DNA from: Paracoccaceae bacterium
GTDB taxonomy: Bacteria > Pseudomonadota > Alphaproteobacteria > Rhodobacterales > Rhodobacteraceae
Length of the DNA stretch: 64,000 bases
Direction: 5' to 3'
Assembly (NCBI GenBank): GCA_021741245.1
Contig: JAIOYF010000011.1
Span: forward strand, 1-64,000
Position 1 is the stretch's first letter. Each line of letters starts with the position of its first letter. Positions 27,440 through 35,200 of this stretch are shown in pieces. The notes beneath the pieces are model-generated. The model did not search any database and was not told the origin of the DNA. It saw only the letters and a program-made list of their open reading frames with translations. The position numbers and the translations under genes are program-made.

Positions 27440-28290
27440 GGATGGGCCGCCAGAAATTCGGGCGTCAGCCAGCCGTCAAAGACATGCGCCGTGGGGCCTG
27501 TCATCCAAACGCCATCGTCGCGCCAGTCAATCTCCAGCACGCCACCATCCAGATCAAGCGTGACCCGCCGCCCGGTCAGGCCCCGCAGATGGGCTGCAAC
27601 CGCCGTGGCACAGGCACCCGAGCCGCAGGCAAGGGTGATCCCCGCCCCGCGCTCCCATACCCGCATGCGAAAGCGATCCGGCCCAGTCAGGCTGGCGAAT
27701 TCAACATTGGTGCGTTGGGGATATAGCGGGTCATGTTCAAACCGGGGGCCAAGACCCGGCAGATCAATCGCCTCGGCATCCGCCACAAAAAACACGCAAT
27801 GCGGATTGCCCATGCCCACAGCCGCCGGATCGCCGGGCAAGGGCAGGTGCAACGTATCCAACGCATGCGCCAGCGGCACCTCGGCCCAATCCAGCTGTGG
27901 CGCGCCCATATTCACGCTGACACGGCCATCGGGCAGCCGCACAGCCGCCAATCCACCCCGCGAGGTGGTCAGCCGCACCGCATCCAGCCCAAGGCCCGCC
28001 ATCACGTAATCCGACACGCAGCGGGTGGCGTTGCCGCAGGCTCCCGCACGGGTGCCGTCGTTGTTCCAGAAATCGAGGGTGAAATCGGCACCATCGCCAT
28101 CGCGAATCTCTGCCAATTGGTCAAACCCAACACCGCGGTTACGATCGCCCAGCGCAAGGGCCAGCGCAGGCGTGACAACAGCACCCGCAAGACCGCGCGA
28201 GTCGATGACAACGAAGTCATTACCAGCGCCATGCATTTTCATGAAGCGCAGGCCATTTATGGCAGTCTGTGTGGATTTGTTCATCGTCAT
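27436..28290 (-). CDS. dapF: Diaminopimelate epimerase DapF
   Basis: About 284 aa from the ATG at 28290 (one at 28284 is also possible). DapF converts LL- to meso-diaminopimelate for lysine and peptidoglycan. The catalytic Cys pair is present: GACGNATRC and ACGSGACAT, with the N-terminal [17 protein letters not shown] motif. A further upstream extension to 28356 is unlikely. Confidence 0.95.
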   Translation of the reverse strand: MTMNKSTQTAINGLRFMKMHGAGNDFVVIDSRGLAGAVVTPALALALGDRNRGVGFDQLAEIRDGDGADFTLDFWNNDGTRAGACGNATRCVSDYVMAGLGLDAVRLTTSRGGLAAVRLPDGRVSVNMGAPQLDWAEVPLAHALDTLHLPLPGDPAAVGMGNPHCVFFVADAEAIDLPGLGPRFEHDPLYPQRTNVEFASLTGPDRFRMRVWERGAGITLACGSGACATAVAAHLRGLTGRRVTLDLDGGVLEIDWRDDGVWMTGPTAHVFDGWLTPEFLAAHP

Positions 28291-28388
28291 GGCGGGCGAT
28301 ATACGCTCTCGCAGATAAATTTGCCAGAGGGCTACCTTTTTTGCCCTTGACCCCATCCGCCCTTGCCCGTAATCACCGCCCTCGTTGT

Positions 28389-28464
28389 GGGCCGGTAGCT
28401 CAGTTGGTAGAGCAGCTGACTTTTAATCAGCGGGTCATGGGTTCGAATCCCGTCCGGCTCACCA
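28389..28464 (+). tRNA. tRNA-Lys(TTT)
   Basis: A 76-nt cloverleaf. The acceptor stem GGGCCGG pairs with CCGGCTC (one G-T), D-arm GCTCAGTTGGTAGAGC, anticodon loop CTTTTAA (TTT), T-arm GGTTCGAATCC, and encoded CCA end. Anticodon TTT reads lysine codons. Confidence 0.97.
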
Positions 28465-28482
28465 CTTCATCTAAATGTTGTC

Positions 28483-28513
28483 AAAAAAACCACCCCTCTT
28501 GGGTGGGATTTTT
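28483..28513 (+). terminator. Rho-independent terminator after tRNA-Lys
   Basis: A CCACCC / GGGTGG stem with a 5-nt loop, flanked by a run of A on the left and ATTTTT on the right, 18 bp after the tRNA. It is symmetrical enough to stop transcription from either side. Confidence 0.8.
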
Positions 28514-28610
28514 GCATGTGCAGACACCAGACACTGGATGTACAGATGTCAGACGCAAGATGCACTGACGCCAGACACTGGCATCAATCGCTATGATGTG
28601 AGGAAGGGGT
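28514..28610. repeat. Intergenic stretch with 11-bp direct repeat
   Basis: Between the tRNA-Lys terminator and the island edge, CCAGACACTGG occurs twice (28527-28537 and 28571-28581, 44 bp apart), surrounded by looser CAGAC/GTCAGAC variants. No gene is supported. Confidence 0.5.
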
Positions 28611-28657
28611 TGGTGATCCCGACAGGACTTGAACCTGTAACCTGCCCCTTAGGAGGG
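28611..28657 (-). pseudogene. Displaced 3' half of tRNA-Arg
   Basis: Read on the minus strand this is a tRNA from the anticodon loop (CCTCCTAAG) through T-arm and acceptor 3' strand to CCA, differing from the corresponding part of the tRNA-Arg at 41543-41589 at five positions. It has no 5' half. It is the chromosomal tRNA end pushed away when the island inserted. Confidence 0.88.
28639..28657. repeat. Left attachment site core (attL/attR)
   Basis: AACCTGCCCCTTAGGAGGG, 19 bp, identical to 41571-41589. It lies in the anticodon-stem-loop part of tRNA-Arg, the usual crossover place for tyrosine integrases. The integrase stop codon lies only 3 bp beyond it. Confidence 0.9.
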
Positions 28658-28659
28658 AT

Positions 28660-29766
28660 TCATTCATTTTCCTGATCTTTATTTGTTTTCTTGTGCTTGG
28701 GCTTTTCGTCAGGGGTCGGCTGTACATAGTTTGTACGAAACCGCTCCCTGACATCGGCCTCGTCAGTCTCTGCATGGGCGTAAATCCGCATCGGCAAAGT
28801 GGCGTCTGACCACCGTCCCGCCTTAGCCGCGGTGACCGGATCGACGCCTTGGCGCACCACCAGTTCGGTATAAAAGCTGTGTCGTCCTGCGCGGTGCGCG
28901 GATAGATACGGGATGCCCGCGTCTTTGCAGATGGTCTTCCAGCGGTTGTTGTAGCCGGTCGGGCTGCCATAGCCGAAGACGCGCGGTGACAGGAGCCTCC
29001 CGGTCTTGAGGTTCTTGGGCCGCTTGGGCTTCAGCGCTATCAACTCTGCCATCATCTGCGGCGAAACGGTGATCCAACCCTCGGGGTGGCCTTTCTGGGC
29101 CTTGATCTTGACCTCGCATGTGGCTGGCCTCAGATCGCGCGGTTCAATGGATACCGCCTGATCGATCCGCGCTGCCGTTTCGAACATGAACCGTAGCATC
29201 GCGGCGTTATAAGGGTCGGCGGCGGCACAGAACGCCTCGATCCAAGTGCGGGTTGCAGGGGTGCGTTCGATCCGGCTGGTTTTGCCGCGCCGCTCGTCCT
29301 GCGCGATCCGCTCGAACTTGTCATAGCGCTTGACCGTCAGATGCGGCGTTCCTTTGTGCTCATGCGCATGGTTGATGACCGCCCGCGCCGGGGTCACGAT
29401 CTCGCGCCACCAGGTATCGGTGCAGCCTCTCGGCTTCATCTTGGGGCCAAGGCTTTTCAGCAGCGCCCCGGTGATGGCCCCCAGCGGCATATCCCCGATC
29501 TGATCGAGGATCGGCAGAAGCTGCCTCGCATCGTTGGGCGTTGCCGGGTAGAAATTGACAGCATCCGCGAACCGCAAGCTGTGCTCTTCCCCGACAAGGT
29601 GCCTGCGGATCTGCAGCTGCGTTTCGTCGTTTATCCAGTCCCGCGCGCCAGCTTCAGTAGTCGCTCGCGTGCTTTGGCGGTATGGACCGGCGATCGGCCT
29701 GCCATTGTATTCGACCCAGCCCTTGACCCAGAAGACGGAGCCACGCTTGTAAATTTCGAGCGGCAT
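28660..29766 (-). CDS. Tyrosine-type site-specific integrase
   Basis: 368 aa. Catalyses insertion and excision of the island. The C-terminal catalytic domain has Arg200 in MFETAARIDQAV, Arg295 with His296 in HRAGRHSFYTEL, Trp319 in AGRWSDATL and the nucleophile Tyr329 in RIYAHAETDE. The N-terminal part contains an Arm-type beta segment (VFWVKGWVEYNGRP). The gene ends at the left att core and its 3' end contains a candidate arm-type site. Confidence 0.93.
   Translation of the reverse strand: MPLEIYKRGSVFWVKGWVEYNGRPIAGPYRQSTRATTEAGARDWINDETQLQIRRHLVGEEHSLRFADAVNFYPATPNDARQLLPILDQIGDMPLGAITGALLKSLGPKMKPRGCTDTWWREIVTPARAVINHAHEHKGTPHLTVKRYDKFERIAQDERRGKTSRIERTPATRTWIEAFCAAADPYNAAMLRFMFETAARIDQAVSIEPRDLRPATCEVKIKAQKGHPEGWITVSPQMMAELIALKPKRPKNLKTGRLLSPRVFGYGSPTGYNNRWKTICKDAGIPYLSAHRAGRHSFYTELVVRQGVDPVTAAKAGRWSDATLPMRIYAHAETDEADVRERFRTNYVQPTPDEKPKHKKTNKDQENE
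28721..28736. promoter_or_regulatory. Candidate left arm-type integrase site
   Basis: TGTACATAGTTTGTAC, 64 bp inside the left core and within the integrase reading frame. The same TGTACAnnnTTTGTAC layout is found at 41424-41439 near the right core, and nowhere else was it noticed. Confidence 0.5.
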
Positions 29767-29978
29767 GCCTGTCCTTCCTCGAAGATGGTGTCAATTTGGG
29801 CGGGCGTGATCAGCATCGTGCGCCCCAGCCGGAAGAAGGCGCCGGTGTCGTTGGCCTTCTCGCGCAGCGTCCGCTCTGAAATCTCGATACCGTGTGTGGC
29901 CATGATCTCGACCCACTGTGCAGGAGTCTTGCCGATGGTCAGGATCTGGGACTGCTCCGCGTGTTCGGTGTTCATCAT
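29631..29978 (-). CDS. Excisionase-like DNA-binding protein
   Basis: About 115 aa from the Met pair at 29978/29975 (the frame stays open to 30044). The first 65 residues, QILTIGKTPAQWVEIMATHGIEISERTLREKANDTGAFFRLGRTMLITPAQIDTIFEE, look like a winged-helix or HTH recombination-directionality factor. The 3' third overlaps the 5' end of the integrase by about 135 bp, so the two may be translationally linked. Function is inferred from position. Confidence 0.6.
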   Translation of the reverse strand: MMNTEHAEQSQILTIGKTPAQWVEIMATHGIEISERTLREKANDTGAFFRLGRTMLITPAQIDTIFEEGQACRSKFTSVAPSSGSRAGSNTMAGRSPVHTAKARERLLKLARGTG

Positions 29979-29982
29979 CCCC

Positions 29983-30201
29983 TCACCCCTTCCGACCGCT
30001 ACGGGCAGTCTTGCGTTCAGCCGTGACGGTGAACTGCGAGACATACTTCTCCCAGGCCCCGCTCGGGATCTTCGGATTGCGTTTGCCGGGGGCCGTGTAG
30101 ATGTGATCCAGCATATCTTCGCGGATCAGGTAGCGGATGTTGGTCACCGGAATGCCCACCCGGTCCGCCAGTTCCTTGGGTGTTTCGAGAAGTTTGGTCA
30201 T
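29983..30201 (-). CDS. Small HTH protein, excisionase/AlpA-like
   Basis: 72 aa from the ATG at 30201. TKLLETPKELADRVGIPVTNIRYLIREDMLDHIYTAPGKRNPKIPSGAWEKYV is the DNA-binding layout of MerR-type excisionases. It begins the leftward unit leading into the integrase and sits 4 bp before the next gene. The longer frame to 30270 has no ribosome site and enters the operator region. Confidence 0.68.
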   Translation of the reverse strand: MTKLLETPKELADRVGIPVTNIRYLIREDMLDHIYTAPGKRNPKIPSGAWEKYVSQFTVTAERKTARSGRKG

Positions 30202-30376
30202 GCTTCGCGCCCTTCTGTTCTGCTCACAAAACAAGGCGATAGATTTCGTTTTGCGTTCAGAAAGAAACAAAACTACGCTGATCTTTGATGAATCACGCGT
30301 GTCGCCATCGTTCGTGTCACTATCAGATAGATATGATTACAAATGAGGTCAACACAAATACAAACGAAAGTTGCAC
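30202..30376. promoter_or_regulatory. Divergent control region of the island
   Basis: AT-rich gap between the leftward excisionase-integrase genes and the rightward repressor. CAAAAC at 30227 and 30268 and its inverse GTTTTG at 30248 are spaced 20-21 bp apart (two helical turns), and ACAAA words recur at 30340-30366. This is the expected position of repressor operators and both promoters. Confidence 0.5.
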
Positions 30377-30811
30377 ATGGCTATTGTTGGCCTTGGAAAC
30401 CGCCTTGCTGCCGTCAGAAACACGGCGCGGCTCTCCCAAGAGGAGATGTCGCAGCGCCTTGGCATCAGTCGGAGCGCCTATCAGAACTACGAACGTGGCC
30501 AGCGGGACCTGACGGCCCAGCTGCTGTTGGTGATCTATGAAGAGTTCGACGTGGACCCTCTCTGGATGTTGGAGGGTGACACGGAGACCGGAAAGAGCCG
30601 TCACCATGAAGAGGCCGCTGTTGCCTACCGCAAGATCGGTATCGCGGTCGAGCATCGGATCATCGAGCGCGGCCTGACCATAACCCCCGAAAAGAAGTGG
30701 GACGCCATCGAGTTTCTGTTCGATGAGGCCCTGAACGCTGACGCCCTAAGCCCTGAAAGTGAGGGGCCGGACACAACAAGAATCGACAGTATTCTAAGGC
30801 TGGTGAGCTGA
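30377..30811 (+). CDS. Phage-type repressor, XRE family
   Basis: 144 aa from the ATG at 30377 (30371 is an alternative). The N-terminal HTH reads LGNRLAAVRNTARLSQEEMSQRLGISRSAYQNYERGQRDLTAQLLLVIYEEFDVDPLWMLEG. The C-terminal part is helical and lacks an S24 peptidase domain, so induction would not be by RecA cleavage. Divergent from the integrase unit, like a lysogeny switch. Confidence 0.82.
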   Translation: MAIVGLGNRLAAVRNTARLSQEEMSQRLGISRSAYQNYERGQRDLTAQLLLVIYEEFDVDPLWMLEGDTETGKSRHHEEAAVAYRKIGIAVEHRIIERGLTITPEKKWDAIEFLFDEALNADALSPESEGPDTTRIDSILRLVS

Positions 30812-31368
30812 TGTTCGACGACGAATTTCCGGAAGAAGTGAGAAGGCTGAAGCCGCGCAAGGTGCGGTTCAGTCGAGATGTCGAACGGCTGCTGGGAAGC
30901 GTGCGGTCTGCCCGGACGGATGACGCTAAGCGCACGCCGCAGGCCCTGCGCCCAGAGCCCGGGTGCCAGAATTCGATCTGCTGCGCAGCCTGTGGCCAGT
31001 CCGAGTATCTGTCCCGTCCATATTGCAGATGCGGGCACTACCTGCATGGCCAGATCGAAGACGAGTATCTGGTTTGGGAACGTGACCTACGCGAGATGCA
31101 TGAGATCATTGCCCGCGACGCGGAACGGAAGCTTAAACCACTTCGCTGGTTGGCGCTCGTCGCTATGCCCTTCCTGATTGGGCCAATGCTAATTGCGTTC
31201 CTTTCAACAACACCGTCTGTCACCACGTTCCTATGGTGGCTCCCGGGCTTTGCCATCCTCGGCGGCACTGTTTTGGCCGATAAGTTTATCGCGCGGCATA
31301 AGGCCGAAAGCTCCGCGTTCCTTGAAAACGCTAACTTTGAAACCTTCCTTCTGGTCCGCAATGTGTAA
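30811..31368 (+). CDS. Zinc-ribbon protein with two membrane helices
   Basis: 185 aa, overlapping the repressor stop by one base. A charged N-terminal ~45 residues, then a Cys cluster CCAACGQSEYLSRPYCRCG (zinc-ribbon like), a helix EDEYLVWERDLREMHEIIARDAERK, and two adjacent membrane segments (WLALVAMPFLIGPMLIAFL and FLWWLPGFAILGGTVLA). No family recognised. It may be a membrane effector or superinfection factor co-expressed with the repressor; this is inference. Confidence 0.7.
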   Translation: MFDDEFPEEVRRLKPRKVRFSRDVERLLGSVRSARTDDAKRTPQALRPEPGCQNSICCAACGQSEYLSRPYCRCGHYLHGQIEDEYLVWERDLREMHEIIARDAERKLKPLRWLALVAMPFLIGPMLIAFLSTTPSVTTFLWWLPGFAILGGTVLADKFIARHKAESSAFLENANFETFLLVRNV

Positions 31369-31408
31369 GCTATTGCTTGACATGTGTAAGCAAATAAACT
31401 ACATACTG
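31361..31408 (+). promoter_or_regulatory. higBA promoter/operator
   Basis: TTGACA at 31377-31382 is a -35 candidate, with weak -10 words (TACATA or CATACT) about 17-19 bp later. ATGTGTAAGC occurs twice, at 31361-31370 and 31382-31391, exactly 21 bp apart, overlapping the promoter; HigA dimers on the same DNA face are the likely binder. Confidence 0.55.
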
Positions 31409-31410
31409 AG

Positions 31411-31686
31411 ATGATAAAGACGTTCACGAATAAGCAGCTGAAGGCCCTCTGGGAAACGGGGAAGTCCAAGATCGACGCACGGTTTCACAAGCGCATCCTG
31501 CGGCGGCTCGACGCCCTTGACGCCGCCACCGCGCCCGAGGACATGAACCTTCCCGGTTTCGACTTTCATGCACTGCGAGGTCACAACCCGACGCGTTACA
31601 CGGTCCATGTAAACGGGCCTTGGTGCATTACGTTCGAGTTCAGAGATGGCGATGCCTATGTGCTGGATTTCGAGCAATACCATTAG
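31411..31686 (+). CDS. higB: HigB-type toxin (RelE superfamily)
   Basis: 91 aa. MIKTFTNKQLKALWETGKSKIDARFHKRILRRLDALDAA and FDFHALRGHNPTRYTVHVNGPWCITFEFRDGDAYVLDFEQYH match the plasmid-maintenance (RelE/HigB) ribonuclease toxins, which cut ribosome-bound mRNA. Toxin gene first, antitoxin 9 bp later, the usual higBA order. Confidence 0.93.
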   Translation: MIKTFTNKQLKALWETGKSKIDARFHKRILRRLDALDAATAPEDMNLPGFDFHALRGHNPTRYTVHVNGPWCITFEFRDGDAYVLDFEQYH

Positions 31687-31695
31687 GAGGCACGC

Positions 31696-31995
31696 ATGAG
31701 CCGCAACCCCGACCGCTGCCCGACGCATCCGGGCGAATTGCTCCGGGAGGACGTGATCCCCGAGACCGGCAAATCCAAGGCAGAGATCGCGCGGATGCTG
31801 GGTATCTCGCGCCAACATCTGCACGACGTCTTGGCGGAGCGCAAACCGGTTAGCCCAGAGGTCGCCGTGCGCCTGGCAAAGCTGTTCGGGAACGAGCCCC
31901 TTTTCTGGATCAGGATGCAAGGTGCCTATGACGCTTGGCACGCATCTCGGGAAGTGGATGTTTCCGGCGTGCCTACGCTGTTTGCTGCGGAATAG
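31696..31995 (+). CDS. higA: HigA-type antitoxin
   Basis: 99 aa. RCPTHPGELLREDVIPETGKSKAEIARMLGISRQHLHDVLAERKPVSPEVAVRLAKLFGNEPLFWIRMQGAYDAWHA is the HigA (VapI) HTH antitoxin family. An AGGAGG-like site precedes the ATG. Likely autorepresses the operon through the repeats at 31361-31391. Confidence 0.94.
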   Translation: MSRNPDRCPTHPGELLREDVIPETGKSKAEIARMLGISRQHLHDVLAERKPVSPEVAVRLAKLFGNEPLFWIRMQGAYDAWHASREVDVSGVPTLFAAE

Positions 31996-32202
31996 CTGGG
32001 GCAAACCGACTGGCTTTTGCAGTTCACATGTGGCGCCACCGGCCGATACCAGTCAATCGTGAAAGATGCAGCAGATGACTGGTCTTAGGCCTAGGGCCAC
32101 ATGCAACAGAAAAGCCTATTCTCTTGGAGAGTGGGCGAGATCTATGCAATTAGTCAAATATGCTGGGCGATGGAACAAGACCCAGCTCAGAGGGCACGAG
32201 GC
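31996..32202. other. Leader of the NTPase gene
   Basis: About 200 bp between higA and the chosen NTPase start. In-frame ATGs exist at 32101 and 32170, neither with a good ribosome site. No terminator hairpin or clear promoter was recognised. Confidence 0.35.
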
Positions 32203-35200
32203 ATGGGTCACAACTACAAACCAACCGCAATCACAAGAGTTGGCTTCGAGTACCAGGACTTGGTTGCCGCAGAGACACTGCTTGACTTCTATCGTAACCC
32301 CAAAAAATATTCGTGGGTGCAGGTAGAAGCATCCGACCCGTCATTCCGGGCCGTAGATGACGTGGTTGCGTGCCTAGCTGACGGGCGGTTTGAAGTCACA
32401 CAAGTCAAATTTGCTGTCGATCCGGAAAACCTAAAGACAGCCCTTGATTGGGAATGGCTCTTAGGCGCGAAGCCCAAAGGAAAGTCTTTTCTTCAGCACT
32501 GGGCTGTGCCGGTCTTGAAGATTTTGGATGATGGTTTTCTGGCGAATGCTCGTCTGATGACGGATCGAAAACCGGATTCGGAATTTTCTAAATCTTTGAA
32601 GGGCAGCCGCGTAAATTATTCAAAAATCCCTTTGCCAATTCTCACGAGGATTATTGCACAGCTTGGATCGGCTGCGGCCGCTCAAAAGTTCTTTAAAAAC
32701 TTTGACTTCATTCACTCTCAGCCCATACTTGAGGATCTTGAAGCTACTCTCTGGGCGCGTATAGCATCTGACACGGACAGCGCTGGCTGGGCTTTATTCC
32801 AGAAACAGCTCCAACTTTGGGCGACCCAAAAAAATCGGCCTGGCCCTGACGGGCGTATTCGCTATGTCCATCTCCAGCAAGCTTTTTCCCCCGAAAGAGC
32901 CAGGCCCCTTCCCCAAGATTTCACGGTGCCAGAAGACTACCGCGTGCCGGACAAGAGCTTTTCCGACGATTTCTTTTCGCGGGTACTCAATGACGATGGC
33001 GTCACGGTTCTTTGGGCCCCTCCAGGGCGTGGGAAAAGTACTTTTCTCAGCCACTTTAAGTCGAAACTCGATGCTAAAAAGGTTGTGTGTATACGGCACC
33101 ACTACTTCCTTAGCCTCGATGACAGATCTGAGGGAAGGTTCCACGTCCAAGCTATTGCACGTTCGCTAGAAGCCCAACTTCAAGATGCGATGCCTGACTT
33201 GAGAGTGCGGAAGCATAGTACTTTGGGCGAAACGATCGAACAGGCGGCCCAGAAAGTCGTCGCGGAAGGAAGGCGCCTTATCGTGATCATCGACGGACTC
33301 GATCACGTCTGGCGAGAAGGCCATGATCGCGAGCACGCCGAAGAACTCTTTAACGCGCTTATCCCCGTCGTACCGGGTACCCATCTGGTAGTTGGGACGC
33401 AGAAGATTGCGGAAAAGCACCTCCCAACAAGGATGCTGGTTGCAGCGCCGATGGAAGGCTGGGTCGAACTTCCTCTCATGAACCGCGCTGCTGTTGAAGG
33501 CTGGATTGCATCACAACACCGCGCTGGAAGGCTAAATCTCTTCCACTGGCCTCACCAATCGAAAGCGAAAGCGCTCGCTGCGGTTTCTGATGCTTTCTTC
33601 GACATCTCCAAAGGCTTGCCTCTGCATATGATTTATTCATTCGAGGCCGTTGCCCGTGTCGGCAATGAAGTGACGCCAGACCTAGTTCGAGCGCAGCCGG
33701 CCTGCCCCAGTGGAGACATCCGGGATTACTACGCAGGGTTTATGTTGCAGCTTTCTCCACGCGGGAAGGCAATTCTGCACGTCCTAGCTGGTCTCGACTT
33801 CAGTCCGCCGCCATTTGCTCTCAACAACTGCTTCGGCGTGGACGATCAGAGCATCTTGGGGCTGGCGGAGATCGGTCATCTCCTCGACTTTCGAGAGATG
33901 GAAGTGCGCCCATTTCACGGCAGCTTGTTCGCCTTTCTTCGAAATGATCCCATTCACCATTCAACTTTCATGGCCAACAGCGCGCCGACTTTGGCATGGC
34001 TGGAAACAGAAGCGCCTCCCTACTGGCGAGAGGCGTGGCTATGGATCACTCAGGCAACACGCGGGAACGCACAGAACCTAATCAAGGGACCTTCCCGTGA
34101 GTGGGCGTTGTCCTTCGTCACTGCGGGGTACCCGATCGACCGCTTGATCAATGTATTGAATCATGCCGAACAGGCCGCTTTCGAAGTATTTGATTTGGCA
34201 AGCGTCGCGCGTCACCGACTTGTAAAGATTCGTGCGATAAATGCCGATGAGCTGCAGCACGATGAACTAGCCCAAGTTTGGTATGTTGCCGCCGCTTTAA
34301 GTGGCGACATTTTTGTCCCGGCCGTCCTTCGCGCCGACTTGGGTAACTTGCCTCCCTCGCTAATCCCGGCGCTCGTCCAGATGACCGATGAGAGTCAGCG
34401 AGATGCGCTTGTCGACCGAGCTGTTGAGGAGCTTAACGGACGCATCACCCAGAACCGTCACAACGAATATATCAGCAATGACCAGCAAGGCGAACTTGCT
34501 CGGGCTGTGGTTTCTGTCGTTGCTACAAGCAAGAAGAACGAGGTTGCTCGGGTGCTGCGTTTCGCGCGCGGTTCTGGTCAAGCGGACCCTATCGTTGCCG
34601 CTTTCGCTCAAAGCGCGCGCCTTGTCGGAAATGTTAGTTCCGTCTTCCAAGCGGGCAAGAGCTTCACGGGGGGCGAATTCGACCAGGAACTGTTCGTTTG
34701 CCTATGTCTCGAAGGGCTCTCACCTGCGAGCCAAACTCCGTTAATGGCAGGAAAGCACCCCGCTATTCGCTGCTTGGGGATTGCCAAGGGCGACGCGGTA
34801 AAAGGCAGCAGCTCAGGCAAAAACCTGTCAGCACTTTTCGCGGGCGCTGACGGCCCGGAAGATCGTCACCAGACGAATATCCGAGGGATCGTTTACAATA
34901 ATTTCATGTCCGCACTAGCGGCTGCTCTGGCGGGAAAGCCAACAGAAAGCTGGGTAAAGATCCCGGATCATGCATCGGAAAGCTGGCTCGCGGGCGCAGT
35001 ACGTGCCTTTGAAAAACTCGCACGACGCATCGCCGCACACTGGGCTAACGCAAGGCATTGGCCAACTCTCGGTGACGTGTTTAGTTGGTATGATGGGCAA
35101 CCTTGCCACGAGCGAGGTTACGACGCTCAACGCTGTTTCATTGCGGTGCGCCTTGCGCTTATCGACGCCGCTTTCGACCTCTGCCTCATCGGCCGAGGGC

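Noticed and set aside
30377-30811. Intact prophage
   Set aside because: Integrase, excisionase-like and repressor genes are present, but no terminase, portal, capsid, tail or lysis gene occurs in the 13-kb element.
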